Positions 24,794 to 33,868 of a stretch of 64,000 nt of DNA are shown piece after piece. The position numbers and the translations under genes are program-made. The stretch's first letter is position 1; every line of letters starts with the position of its first letter. The notes beneath the pieces were generated by a model. It saw only the letters and a program-made list of their open reading frames with translations. It made no database searches and was not told the origin of the DNA. This DNA is from Gemmiger formicilis (GTDB lineage: Bacteria; Bacillota; Clostridia; Oscillospirales; Ruminococcaceae): positions 1 to 64,000 of the forward strand of contig NZ_JACJJP010000005.1 in NCBI RefSeq assembly GCF_016900095.1, given 5' to 3'.

Positions 24794-26803
24794 TCACAGC
24801 GCCAAACGCACCATCTGGCGCGGGCACAAGGTCAGCATCAGCAGGCCATCCTGCCAATGTATCTCCGGTAGCAGGCCCTCAATCGTCTCTGCTTCCGGCT
24901 CCGCGCTGGTCCGCGGAGGCCGCAGCCGGAACGTCACCGGGTGGTCGGTGTCATTGGCCGCCAGAATCACCGGATGACCAGCCGACGTCTGCCAGCAGGT
25001 GAGCTGGCAGTGCTCGGGCGCTTCGCCTTCCAGCCATGCATCGTCCAGAAACCGGGCACCCTGCAGTAGCCCGGTCTGGCGGCGGCGGAATTCCAGCGCC
25101 TTTTGCCCGTATTCCCGGTACTCACCGCTGTCCGGCGTAAAGCGGGTGGTTAGGCCCATCCACAGCACGCTGTTGAGGGCGATCGCCCGGTGCATATCCC
25201 GATAGAACCAAACCCGCTGGTCCTCCGGGTCGGGCATCCAGCCCCGGGGATTTACCATGTTCACCTGGACGAACTCCGGGAAGGTATACTTGAATACGTT
25301 GTAATGCTCGTCGTATTCCGCTCCGTTCCAGGTCAGGTTGCCCCAGGTGTAACTGCCATAGATGTCGCCGCAGTTCTCGGTCATGATATAGGCGTCGGGG
25401 CGGATGCGGCGCAAACGGGTCAGCAGTTCCTGGAGAATATACCGATAGCCGTTGTTGAATTCCCCGATGTCCTTATGGCTGTGCCCGGGGGCGTAACAGG
25501 CGAAAGGTTCGGCGGAGGCCAGCTGGTCGAGATAGATGCCGTCACAGCCATAGGCTCTGACGCAGAACTCGGCGGTGTCCAGCAGCCAGTTCTGCCAGGC
25601 CTTGTCCGAAGGGCAGTTCACCGTGAAATGTTCCGGGCCGTACTCCTCCCGGTAGGGCTCTCCCCTCTCGTTGCGGATGGCCATTTTTTCTCCCACGGTG
25701 GCGTGAAAGTCGGACTTGACATCAAAGATGCGGGCGTTGATGTACATGGTGGTGAAGCCGCCCCGGCTGCGCACATAGTCCAGTCCGCGGGCCAGTTCCA
25801 TGGCGGAGCCCAGCTCCATGTCCGGATAGTACTCCGGATAATAAGAGTCAAACCCGGTGCGGTTCCAGGCGGCCATGAACAGATGGCGCACTCCCCAGGC
25901 ATCTCCCTCATCCCAAAGGGCGGGGATGTCCGCAAACGTATGTTCGATAACGCCGCCGCGCTTGAAGTTGTAGCACTGATTCAGGGCGTATTCCGTTTCG
26001 AGAAAAGCGGGGTTGTGATCAAAGTCCAGATATGGCCCGATATAGTCCCGATAGATACGGGAACCATAGTGCCAGTCGCGGCAGCTCACCGCCACCACAT
26101 AGTCGCCGGTGGACCAGCTTTCCCCCGGGCGGATGCGGTGATGCTTGCGGAAGGCAAACCCCACCCAGGGATCGGCCACGTTGCCGCTGGTCTCGGCAAT
26201 CACGCCGGTGACAGGGAAACGGGGATCATGGCTGCCCACATATAAGCCGTTTTCCTCGTCATAGTAGTACATCCAGCTCATGGAAGCCAGCCCGCAGTAA
26301 TTAATCTCCCGGCGGTAGAAGTCCTCGAAGGCCTTGCTGGAAGCCCGCCACAAGTCTTTTTTGTTGACCCCGTAGCCCCGCACCACGTCCCGGGTGCGCT
26401 CACCCGCGTGATGGGGGTAGATGATGGCGTCATCCTCAAAGCTGCCGCCCAGCACAATGCCGCCCAGACGGGGCATCAGCACTTCCACCACGTCCAGGTC
26501 GCTGTTGTTGGAAATCTCGCCCTGCACTGTGAGCCGGTCCCCCCGGGCCTCAAAGCGCAGCGTCATGGAGATGGGGAGCCCGCCGAAGCGACCGATCTCC
26601 ACGCTCTGCCCGTCCGTAAGTTCCCGCAGCGCTTCGGGCAGAAGGCGCATCTTTTCTCCGTTGCGCACCGCATACAGCTCCACCAGCGGCCCCTTGGGCC
26701 GGGCTTTCACATAGTCATCGCCGGTGGCGTGATTCACGAGATGGGTAAAATTGGCCTGCTGCAGATCAAAAACGGCAGAAAGTGCCTCTGTTTTCAGTTC
26801 CAT
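24794..26803 (-). CDS. DUF6259-type glycoside hydrolase-like protein
   Basis: 669 aa, with no signal peptide. The central TIM-barrel-like region (about 270-560) has YGCDGIYLDQLASAEP, where Asp could serve as nucleophile, and AYIMTENCGDIYGSYTW with a candidate acid Glu. An N-terminal beta-sandwich and a C-terminal beta domain (HPVILAANDTDHPV) flank it, as in clan D-like hydrolases. Its place beside an ABC sugar importer and amino-sugar enzymes suggests intracellular glycan cleavage. It starts 3 bp after the SIS gene stop. Confidence 0.7.
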   Translation of the reverse strand: MELKTEALSAVFDLQQANFTHLVNHATGDDYVKARPKGPLVELYAVRNGEKMRLLPEALRELTDGQSVEIGRFGGLPISMTLRFEARGDRLTVQGEISNNSDLDVVEVLMPRLGGIVLGGSFEDDAIIYPHHAGERTRDVVRGYGVNKKDLWRASSKAFEDFYRREINYCGLASMSWMYYYDEENGLYVGSHDPRFPVTGVIAETSGNVADPWVGFAFRKHHRIRPGESWSTGDYVVAVSCRDWHYGSRIYRDYIGPYLDFDHNPAFLETEYALNQCYNFKRGGVIEHTFADIPALWDEGDAWGVRHLFMAAWNRTGFDSYYPEYYPDMELGSAMELARGLDYVRSRGGFTTMYINARIFDVKSDFHATVGEKMAIRNERGEPYREEYGPEHFTVNCPSDKAWQNWLLDTAEFCVRAYGCDGIYLDQLASAEPFACYAPGHSHKDIGEFNNGYRYILQELLTRLRRIRPDAYIMTENCGDIYGSYTWGNLTWNGAEYDEHYNVFKYTFPEFVQVNMVNPRGWMPDPEDQRVWFYRDMHRAIALNSVLWMGLTTRFTPDSGEYREYGQKALEFRRRQTGLLQGARFLDDAWLEGEAPEHCQLTCWQTSAGHPVILAANDTDHPVTFRLRPPRTSAEPEAETIEGLLPEIHWQDGLLMLTLCPRQMVRLAL

Positions 26804-26806
26804 AGT

Positions 26807-27547
26807 TCAGTACCCGCAGGTTTGATAGCGCTCCAGCGCCTCCCCATTCAGGCGGGTGGCGTCGGGCATATGGTTGGAGATATAGACGCTGGGCTTCAGG
26901 CCCTTTTCCAGCAGCTTTTCCACCACCGTGGCCTGCAATGCCCACATCAGATAGCTGGCGGCGATACCGCTGCCGGGACAGACACCCTGGCCCAGCTCCT
27001 CACAGTCCACCAGCGTGTCGCCATAGTCACAGCAGTCATCCAGGCAGACATCGCACGCCTCAAACAATCTTTTGCCGCTGGGGTGCCTGCTTTTGAGATG
27101 GCTGGAATAATCCACCGAGGTAAGCGCGATGGTAGGGCAGCCCAGCTCCCGGGCCTTCAGCGCCAGGTCCACCGGGAAATACTGATAACCCGACACCGAG
27201 CCGATCATGATCACGTCTCCCGGCAGGATGTTGGCCCGGCCCAGCACAAAATCAGCAAAGCCGGGCACCGTGTCATAGCCCACGATGCCCCGGGCCGGCG
27301 AAGGCCTGTAGCGCACTGGGTTGTTGATCTCACAGGTGATCCGGATCGGCTTTAATGCCATCATGCCGCCGGTGCGGCCAACGCCCTCGAACATGAGCAT
27401 GTGCCCCGTGTCGTGCACATGCCAGGCGCCGCCCTTCTCCAGGCAGTCAGCCACGATCTGCGCGGCCTTCAGAATGGCCGGACGCTGGGTCTGTTCGATC
27501 TTTTCCAGAACGGCCTTCATGCCGTCAAAATAGCGGTCCATCATCAT
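26807..27547 (-). CDS. SIS-domain sugar isomerase-like protein (second)
   Basis: 246 aa. The DTGHMLMFEG, GDVIMIGSVSGY and TSVDYSSHLKSRHPSGKRL segments are typical of the SIS domain protein group that handles phosphosugars. It is paralogous to the gene at 28528-29280, which shares SLKSRHPSGKKL-type sequence. The start is the first of three consecutive ATGs (27545-27547), overlapping the stop of the kinase gene by 4 bp, so the two are translationally coupled. Confidence 0.8.
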   Translation of the reverse strand: MMMDRYFDGMKAVLEKIEQTQRPAILKAAQIVADCLEKGGAWHVHDTGHMLMFEGVGRTGGMMALKPIRITCEINNPVRYRPSPARGIVGYDTVPGFADFVLGRANILPGDVIMIGSVSGYQYFPVDLALKARELGCPTIALTSVDYSSHLKSRHPSGKRLFEACDVCLDDCCDYGDTLVDCEELGQGVCPGSGIAASYLMWALQATVVEKLLEKGLKPSVYISNHMPDATRLNGEALERYQTCGY

Positions 27548-28506
27548 AGGTTCCCACCCGCTTCCTTTCGAATTCTTTTCAACAGGGCCGGATCGTCGAT
27601 GTCCACCCCTGCGTTTTCCTGGAGCACGCACAAAACGGCCCCGATCACCGGCGTGTCCGCCGGGGGACGGCAGTCCGCTTCGGGCAGCAGGGCTTTCACC
27701 TGCCGGCAAAACGGGACGGTCAGCGCCGGCCCTGCCTTTGAAACGCCACCGATGAGAACCACCGGAAGCGCCGGATCGTCCAGCTTTTTTGCCACGCAGG
27801 CCGCCAGCCGTGCCAGTTCCGACGCGGCTGTCTCCAAGATCATTCGGGCGGTCGCGTCGCCCCTGCGCGCTGCCTCGGCTGTCACCCGGCACAGCTCCGC
27901 CACGGCGGCCCGGTCGAATCCCGCGCTGCTGACCTCGCTGCGCAGTTCCATCAAATCGGCCTTGCCGAGGTGTTCCAGCACCAGTTTTTCCAGCACAGAC
28001 CCCGGCCGTCCTTCATCGGCAAGACGGCCCAGCCAGTGCAGGCATAGGCTGCCGATGTGGTAACCGCTGCCCTCGTCGCCCATCACCGGCCCCCAGCCGC
28101 CCGCTTTTGCGAACGCGCCGCTGCGCCCGCGCCCGATGGCAAAGGAGCCGGTGCCGCTGAGCACCGCAATGCCCCGGCCGCTTCCCAGCGCCCCGTAAAA
28201 GGCATTGCGGTCATCGCCTTCCAGCCGGAGATTCACCTGCGGCGGAAGTGCCGCCCGCACCATGGCTTCACAGGGCCGAAAGCCCGGGATGAACAGCGCC
28301 ACCGTATGCAGCTGCCCGGCGGAGAGGCCCGCCGTCTTTAGGGTGTCACGCATCTGATCGAGCACCCGCCGGCCGGCCTGCTCGGGAGGCAGAAAGAGGG
28401 CGTTTGCCCCCCTGCCCTGCGCTGAGGCCAGGATCCGGCCGCTCTCGTCGAACAGCAAACTTTCTGTTTTGCTGCCGCCGCCGTCGCAGACAAAATAATA
28501 AGGCAT
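27544..28506 (-). CDS. N-acetylglucosamine kinase-like (BadF/BadG/BcrA family) sugar kinase
   Basis: 320 aa ASKHA-fold kinase. Phosphate-1 loop CDGGGSKTES at 7-16, phosphate-2 LSGTGSFAIG, GWGPVMGDEGSG for sugar binding and adenosine-loop LIGGVSKAGP. The set fits bacterial N-acetylglucosamine/glucosamine kinases. It probably phosphorylates the amino sugar released inside the cell, feeding the two SIS proteins next to it. RBS AGAGGAAA. Confidence 0.82.
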   Translation of the reverse strand: MPYYFVCDGGGSKTESLLFDESGRILASAQGRGANALFLPPEQAGRRVLDQMRDTLKTAGLSAGQLHTVALFIPGFRPCEAMVRAALPPQVNLRLEGDDRNAFYGALGSGRGIAVLSGTGSFAIGRGRSGAFAKAGGWGPVMGDEGSGYHIGSLCLHWLGRLADEGRPGSVLEKLVLEHLGKADLMELRSEVSSAGFDRAAVAELCRVTAEAARRGDATARMILETAASELARLAACVAKKLDDPALPVVLIGGVSKAGPALTVPFCRQVKALLPEADCRPPADTPVIGAVLCVLQENAGVDIDDPALLKRIRKEAGGNL

Positions 28507-28527
28507 GGCTTCGTTTCCTCTTTTTCA

Positions 28528-29280
28528 TTACCGCAGGGCCCGGATGCGTCCCTGGTATTGTTGCACCAATTCCCGGTTGAACTCGTCGCCGCCGGGCAGG
28601 TTGGCGCTGGACAGCACTGGCGGGCGCAGACCGTCGGCAAGGTACAGATTTTCAATGCACAGCACGATGCGCTGGGCGATAAAAAGGCTGCCGAAGGTGG
28701 AGGCGCCGCCGGTGACCTGGCTGCTGCCGGGCAGCTCCAGCAGCCCATCGCCCAGAGGTGCGTGATTGTCGATCACCACATCGCTCACCTCGCAGAGTTT
28801 TTTACCCGACGGATGGCGGGATTTCAGCAGGGCCGACGCCTCCAGACTGGTAACACTCACCACGGTCACGCCTCGCTCACGGGCATAGAGGGCAGCTTCC
28901 ACCGGCACCGTGTTGATGCCGGAGTTGGAGGAGAGCAGCAACGTGTCACCCGGAGCGAGGCCGGCCTGTTCCAGGATCTCAGTGGCAATCCCGCACTTGC
29001 GCTCAAGCCGCGTGCTGGTGATGGCCCCGCTGTGCAGCATCAGATCCTCTCTTAAAATTGGGTTAACCGGTACAAGGCCCCCGCTGCGGTAAAACAGCTC
29101 TTCCACGATCATGTGTGAGTGGCCGGTGGAAAAAGCATGCAACAATCCACCGCCCCGGATGGACCGATACGCTGCGCTGGCAGCCTGCCGTATCGCGTCC
29201 ATTTCCTGTTCCTCGATCTGCCGCAGCATGCCGCAGATTCGGGGCAGATACTCGCTGTCATGCACAAGTTGTGTTGTCAT
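28528..29280 (-). CDS. SIS-domain protein (UPF0309-like, first)
   Basis: 250 aa. STGHSHMIVEELFYRSGG, LLLSSNSGINTVPVE and SVTSLEASALLKSRHPSGKKL are typical of UPF0309-type SIS proteins, thought to isomerise or bind phosphosugars. ATG at 29278-29280 is used because AAAGAG lies 8 nt upstream; GTG at 29289 is possible. It follows the solute-binding protein after a hairpin. Confidence 0.8.
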   Translation of the reverse strand: MTTQLVHDSEYLPRICGMLRQIEEQEMDAIRQAASAAYRSIRGGGLLHAFSTGHSHMIVEELFYRSGGLVPVNPILREDLMLHSGAITSTRLERKCGIATEILEQAGLAPGDTLLLSSNSGINTVPVEAALYARERGVTVVSVTSLEASALLKSRHPSGKKLCEVSDVVIDNHAPLGDGLLELPGSSQVTGGASTFGSLFIAQRIVLCIENLYLADGLRPPVLSSANLPGGDEFNRELVQQYQGRIRALR

Positions 29281-29328
29281 TCGCATCACTCTTTCAGCCC
29301 TGAGTAAGGGCTCCTCCTCAGCGAAGGG

Positions 29329-29349
29329 GGAGGCAGCAGTGCTGCCTCC
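29329..29349 (-). terminator. Intra-operon stem-loop
   Basis: GGAGGCAGCA pairs with TGCTGCCTCC around a single base. No T run follows. In an ABC operon such a structure after the solute-binding protein gene often stabilises its mRNA so that it is made in excess. Confidence 0.6.
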
Positions 29350-29378
29350 TCCGCTTTGCAGGGTGTCTAAGAGGCGAT

Positions 29379-30683
29379 TTACTTGGAAAGGATCGCCGCA
29401 CCCTGTTCATCCACACGCTGGGCAAACTCATCCGGGGTAATGGCGCCCGCCCACAGGCTCTCGCACTCCTTCTGGAACATGGTCTGGAACTCGGCGCCGT
29501 TCAGATTCACCGGATAGGGCACAGCATTCTCCAGAGCCTGCACATAGTACTTGTTGGTGGGTTTCTCCGCCTCGAAGGCGCTGGTGTCCACCAGGGTGGA
29601 AGCGGGCAGACCGAACTTCATGTCCAGAGCGATCTGCTGACCTTCCTTGCCGGACAAGAACTCTACCACGCGCCAGGACAGCTCCGGGTTCTTCGCCATC
29701 TTGGGGATGACCCAGGCATTCACGAAGGACGAGGTCTGGCTGGTGCCGTTGACCGTGGGCATGGGAAGCACAGTATACTCCGTCCCGCTGGCGTCAAAGG
29801 TGGACTCGGTGGACAGCGCGCCTACCTGCATCGCGACCTTGTTGGCCATGAAAGCGGAAAACTCGTTGTCGCCGAACTGGGCCGCCTGCTGGGCGGTGGG
29901 GCACACTTTCCAGGTGTTGGTCAGGTCGTACATGAACTGCACGGCCTCCTGGGTCTTTTCATCGGTGGTAAACACGCTGGACTTGCCATCTGCCGAGTAC
30001 ATGTTGCCGCCAAAGGCTGCGATCATGGCAAAGGTCTGGTCGGCGTAGTTCTTCCAGTAGTAGCCCCACTGCGCGTCGGCGCCGCTGCCCTTGGTCAGCT
30101 GCTTGGCAATCTCGGTGAACTCCTCCATGGTCCAGTCATCCTCGGGAATGGGAATGTTGGCCTCCTCAAACATCTTGGTGTTCAGGAACATGACCTTGGG
30201 GGTAACGTCGCGGGCGGCGGCGTAAAGGGTGCCGTTCACAGTCAGGGCATTCTTGACCACCGGATACAGGGCGTCCTTGTACTCCTGGCTGGCCAGGTCA
30301 TCCAGAGGCAGCAGGATATCGCTCAAGGCGTAACGGGGGATCTGATCCATCGCCAGCATCATCACGTCGGGAATCTCGCCGCCGGCCAGCTTGGTGACCA
30401 TGGTATCCGCGTACTTGCTGGGCACGGTGACGAACTCCAGTTTGATGTCGGGGTTCTCGGCCTCAAAGTCCTCTTTCATCTTTTGCAGATGGGCGTACTT
30501 GGTGATGTCCCACCAGGTGTACACCGTAAGGGTGACAGGTTCCGCATCGGTGGGCTGCGAAGCGCCGGCGCTGCCGGAGGCCGCGCCGCTGGTGGTCGCA
30601 GGCGTACCGCCGCAGGCTGCCAGGCTGAATACCATCATCAGTGCAAGGCAGAGCGCCAGCCATTTGCTCAAACGTTTTTTCAT
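29379..30683 (-). CDS. ABC transporter sugar-binding lipoprotein
   Basis: 434 aa. Lipoprotein signal peptide with lipobox LAAC, Cys24 being the lipidated residue, followed by a Gly/Ser/Thr-rich tether. The TLTVYTWWDITKYAHLQKMKEDFE opening and the DVMMLAMDQIPRYA segment are those of the family 1 (MalE/UgpB-like) carbohydrate-binding proteins. Start at MKKRLSKW with GGAGG 8 nt upstream. It is anchored outside the membrane and delivers sugar to the two permeases encoded just upstream. Confidence 0.92.
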   Translation of the reverse strand: MKKRLSKWLALCLALMMVFSLAACGGTPATTSGAASGSAGASQPTDAEPVTLTVYTWWDITKYAHLQKMKEDFEAENPDIKLEFVTVPSKYADTMVTKLAGGEIPDVMMLAMDQIPRYALSDILLPLDDLASQEYKDALYPVVKNALTVNGTLYAAARDVTPKVMFLNTKMFEEANIPIPEDDWTMEEFTEIAKQLTKGSGADAQWGYYWKNYADQTFAMIAAFGGNMYSADGKSSVFTTDEKTQEAVQFMYDLTNTWKVCPTAQQAAQFGDNEFSAFMANKVAMQVGALSTESTFDASGTEYTVLPMPTVNGTSQTSSFVNAWVIPKMAKNPELSWRVVEFLSGKEGQQIALDMKFGLPASTLVDTSAFEAEKPTNKYYVQALENAVPYPVNLNGAEFQTMFQKECESLWAGAITPDEFAQRVDEQGAAILSK

Positions 30684-30741
30684 GCTGATTACCTCCATTT
30701 TATGTGTTATTCTGCAGGCCCGTAAGCCCTGGGTACGACTG

Positions 30742-31602
30742 TCAGGTGCCGCCGAAGCCGGCGTTCATGTTGGAATTCATGAAATATTTCTGGAAGGCCA
30801 AGAACACGATCACGATGGGAACGATGCTCAAAGAGGCACCAGCCAGCAATACAGCCCAGTTCGGCTCCCACTCCTTCAGGTATTTCAGGCCGACAGTAAG
30901 CGTCATTTTATCGTAGTCGTTGATGATGAGCATCGGCATCAAAAAAGCATTCCACACACTGCGGAAGGAGAGAATCGCCGTGGTGGCGATGGCGGGTTTC
31001 GAGTTTGGCAGGATAATGCGCAGGAACACACCCAAGCGGGAACAGCCGTCGATGATGGCGGCGCTTTCCAGGTCTTTGGGAATGCTCAGGAAAAACTGCC
31101 GGAAGAAAAAGATGTTGAACGCGTTAGATGCCGTGAATACATTGGTCAGAAACAGCGCCGTATAAGTATTGTAAAGATTCAGATCCACGATGGTCTTATA
31201 GTTGGGAATCAGCGTGACATGGCTGGGGATCATCATGGTTGCCACAAAGGCCAAAAACAGCAGGTTGCGCCCCTTGAACTGCAGCCGTGTGAGCGCATAT
31301 GCGGTAAAGGACGCCACCGCGATCATGCAAAGCGGGATGGCCACGGACAGGATCACCGAATTGATGACGAACCGCTCAAAGGGAAGTACCTCAAACAGCC
31401 TGTCGTAGTTTTCAAGCGTGGGCGGCTCGGGCAGGATGTTCAGCGGGCTGTCCGTATACAGCTGCTCGCGCCCTTTGAAGGAGGAAAACAGAGACCAGAC
31501 AAAGGGATAGATCATTGTCAGGCAAAGCACGGCCATGAACAGGTGGTAGGCTATGTTGCCGGTGCGGCGCCGTGCCTGCATGCCCATTGGACGGATCTTC
31601 AT
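30742..31602 (-). CDS. Carbohydrate ABC transporter permease (MalG/UgpE-like)
   Basis: 286 aa, six predicted membrane helices. The EAA loop lies near the C-terminus: ESAAIIDGCSRLGVFLRIILPNSKP. It begins right after the stop codon of the partner permease. No ATPase gene is present, so a shared MsmX-type ATPase is expected to power this importer. Confidence 0.92.
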   Translation of the reverse strand: MKIRPMGMQARRRTGNIAYHLFMAVLCLTMIYPFVWSLFSSFKGREQLYTDSPLNILPEPPTLENYDRLFEVLPFERFVINSVILSVAIPLCMIAVASFTAYALTRLQFKGRNLLFLAFVATMMIPSHVTLIPNYKTIVDLNLYNTYTALFLTNVFTASNAFNIFFFRQFFLSIPKDLESAAIIDGCSRLGVFLRIILPNSKPAIATTAILSFRSVWNAFLMPMLIINDYDKMTLTVGLKYLKEWEPNWAVLLAGASLSIVPIVIVFLAFQKYFMNSNMNAGFGGT

Positions 31603-31604
31603 GT

Positions 31605-32525
31605 TTATTCACCCCCCTGTTCATTGCGGAAACGGTATTGGATCAGCGTCACCACCATAATGAGCGCAAAGAAGATCCAGGCCAGCGCGGAGGCATAGCC
31701 CATGTTGTAATTGGTGAAGCCTTGCTCGTATATGTAGTACATGATGGTGCTGGTGGAGCCCAACGGGCCGCCGCTGGTCATGATGAAGATGGACTCGAAC
31801 ATGTTGAAGGCCTCGATCACCAGCAGGATCGCCACCACAAAGGTGGTGTTTGCCAGCATGGGCACCGTGATGCGGAAAAACTTTTGCACCGGGGAGGCCC
31901 CGTCCACCTCGGCCGCTTCATAGAGGGTTTCCGGAATGGTCTGCAGCCCCGTGAGGAACATGATCATATAATAGCCGCACATCTGCCACACCCGCATGAT
32001 CACCAGGGCCGGTTTGCTCCACTGGGGGTCTGAGAGCCACATGGGCGGGGTCTGAAAGCCGATGGCCGTGAGGAAATTGTTCAGCAGCCCCAGATCTGGG
32101 TTGAAGATCCACAGCCACACCATGCTCACTGCCACTGTGCTGGTGATGCTGGGAAGAAAGAGCGCCACCCGATATGCCTTTGTGATGCGCCCCGCTTTGC
32201 GGTTGATGAGTATGGCCAGCAACAGCGAACACATCAGCACAATCGGGACCAGAGTCACCACAAAATAAAAGGTGTTGCCAAAGTATTTGTAGAAATACTC
32301 GTCGTTCGTAAAGGCGCGGATGTAATTATCCAGCCCCAAAAATTCCGGTTCGGTCAGGAGGCTGTAGTCGGTCAGGGAAAAATAGAAGGACCGCAGGATG
32401 GCTCCGAAGGTGAAAATCGAGAATCCGATCAGCGCCGGCGAGACGAACAGCCACCCCGTCGCCGCTTCCCGCCGCTTCAGCGTCATGCGCCCTTTTCGGT
32501 GCTGCCTTGCCTCTTGTTTTGGCAT
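31605..32525 (-). CDS. Carbohydrate ABC transporter permease (MalF/UgpA-like)
   Basis: 306 aa. Six membrane segments; EAA motif YEAAEVDGASPVQKFFRITVPML. The start is placed at MPKQEARQH (32523-32525), preceded by GGTGGAAAG; the longer frame begins in the operator region. It is the first structural gene after gntR, 119 bp downstream of it, with an operator-like site between. Confidence 0.92.
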   Translation of the reverse strand: MPKQEARQHRKGRMTLKRREAATGWLFVSPALIGFSIFTFGAILRSFYFSLTDYSLLTEPEFLGLDNYIRAFTNDEYFYKYFGNTFYFVVTLVPIVLMCSLLLAILINRKAGRITKAYRVALFLPSITSTVAVSMVWLWIFNPDLGLLNNFLTAIGFQTPPMWLSDPQWSKPALVIMRVWQMCGYYMIMFLTGLQTIPETLYEAAEVDGASPVQKFFRITVPMLANTTFVVAILLVIEAFNMFESIFIMTSGGPLGSTSTIMYYIYEQGFTNYNMGYASALAWIFFALIMVVTLIQYRFRNEQGGE

Positions 32526-32576
32526 ATTCTTTCCACCCTTTCCGCAGGCGCACTGCATCAGCGCCCGCCGATTTGT

Positions 32577-32592
32577 AATGTTGTCATAATGA
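32577..32592. promoter_or_regulatory. Possible GntR operator before the permease operon
   Basis: It contains TTGTCATAA (32581-32589), the same core that forms the palindrome at the gntR promoter (33405-33416). A -35/-10 pair is not convincing here. Confidence 0.4.
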
Positions 32593-32644
32593 TTCAACCC
32601 TTTTATTTGCCGGCTGCGCAAGAGCAAAGCCGGCTGTTTTCAAA

Positions 32645-33355
32645 TCATTTTTCCAACGTTACGTTAAACACATATTTGTCGCCGCGGTATACGGAGTCCA
32701 CACATTCAAATGGAACACCGTCGCTGCTGTAGGTCGTTCGGGCGATGCACAAAACCGGCGTGCCGGTGGGGATCTTCAGCAGCTTTGCATCAAAGGTGGA
32801 TGCTGCCCCCGCACGGATACTTTGGGTCGCCTTATAGCTCTCACAGCCATATTCCTCTTTCAGCAGGCCATACAGTGACTGGCTCAGATCGTGCTCTTCC
32901 AACCCCGCAAACCGGTAAAACGGAATGTGCACCTTTTCCACCGCCATCGGCACACCGTCAGCACAGCGCACCCGAACCAGCAAATAAATCTTCTGGTCCG
33001 GTTCGATCCGCAAGGCCTTGGCCACGGATTCCGACGGAAGGACCAGGGCTTTATCCACCAGCAGGGTGGAGGGAGTCATGCCCATGGCCCGCATTTCATC
33101 GCTGAAACCGCTTAGGTGGTTCAGCTGCATATCCGTTTTTTGGGAGGAGACGAAACTGCCCTTGCCCTGAATTTTGTAAATATAGCCGTTCTGCGCCATG
33201 CAATCCAGCGCTTGCCGCACGGTGATGCGGCTTACATTGAACAGCTGCCCGATTGCCTCCTCGGTGGGCATCTGCTCACCTTCCGCCAGCTTGCCTGAAT
33301 CGATCAGATTTTGATAATAATTGATGATCTGCAGATACTTGGGTGCGGCTTTCAT
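32645..33355 (-). CDS. GntR-family (HutC/YvoA subgroup) repressor
   Basis: 236 aa. Winged helix at 1-70 (AEGEQMPTEEAIGQLFNVSRITVRQALD) and a UTRA effector domain from about 90 (LVRVRCADGVPMAVEKVHIPFYR). In this subgroup the effector is usually an amino-sugar phosphate, which fits the kinase and SIS genes downstream. Divergence from no neighbour; it heads the operon and its own promoter carries a palindromic operator. Confidence 0.9.
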   Translation of the reverse strand: MKAAPKYLQIINYYQNLIDSGKLAEGEQMPTEEAIGQLFNVSRITVRQALDCMAQNGYIYKIQGKGSFVSSQKTDMQLNHLSGFSDEMRAMGMTPSTLLVDKALVLPSESVAKALRIEPDQKIYLLVRVRCADGVPMAVEKVHIPFYRFAGLEEHDLSQSLYGLLKEEYGCESYKATQSIRAGAASTFDAKLLKIPTGTPVLCIARTTYSSDGVPFECVDSVYRGDKYVFNVTLEK

Positions 33356-33404
33356 ATCGGCCCTCCCTTTGCTACGGCGTCGGTCCTTTCACCCGCCGTC
33401 ATAT

Positions 33405-33446
33405 TTGTTATGACAACATGATAATACCATCCTCCCCTACTGTCAA
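33405..33446 (-). promoter_or_regulatory. gntR promoter with overlapping operator
   Basis: TTGACA (33441-33446), 17 bp, TATCAT (33418-33423) on the minus strand. The palindrome TTGT-TATG-ACAA (33405-33416) begins one base past the -10, where a bound repressor would block initiation. Autoregulation is inferred. Confidence 0.7.
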
Positions 33447-33510
33447 TCCATTTTCCCCGGATTCTCACTTTTCGCCAATTCGGATGCAGTTCCTTTGTAC
33501 TGTTTGACGA

Positions 33511-33783
33511 TTATTTTTCGCTTAGTAAAACCTCATCGCCATATAGTGGCAGGCTTTTCAGCGCACACGCAAGGTCGCTGTATATCCCGCAATGTGGGTT
33601 GAACCACATGCTACTGAAACCATTTTCGTAAGTGACGCTTATATCAAGTGCGCTACGCTTTATGCCGTACAAAAAATTCTTGATGGCGTTCAATAGGATT
33701 TTCAAATGGCCTTCTTGTCCCGGTGCCCCAGAGCTTGACCTTCGAAATTGAAAATGCCCGCGATGCCATATAAGTATATGCAT
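33511..33783 (-). CDS. Hypothetical protein remnant, 90 aa
   Basis: A short frame without a recognisable RBS; the conserved-looking part is GQEGHLKILLNAIKNFLYGI onward to DEVLLSEK. It may be the C-terminal end of a gene cut by integration at the element's right end. I do not recognise it. Confidence 0.35.
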   Translation of the reverse strand: MHILIWHRGHFQFRRSSSGAPGQEGHLKILLNAIKNFLYGIKRSALDISVTYENGFSSMWFNPHCGIYSDLACALKSLPLYGDEVLLSEK

Positions 33784-33849
33784 TTCTGTCGAACATTCGT
33801 TTTTGCGATCTGAAATCGCTCAACTCTTCGTTCTACGCCCCCACTAATT

Positions 33850-33868
33850 TTGACCACTATTTGACCAC
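33850..33868 (+). repeat. Pair of TTGACCAC repeats, 11-bp period
   Basis: TTGACCAC at 33850-33857 and 33861-33868. It has the same spacing and orientation as the pairs at 1500-1518 and 1703-1721. Inferred integrase arm-binding sites at the right end of the element. Confidence 0.55.
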
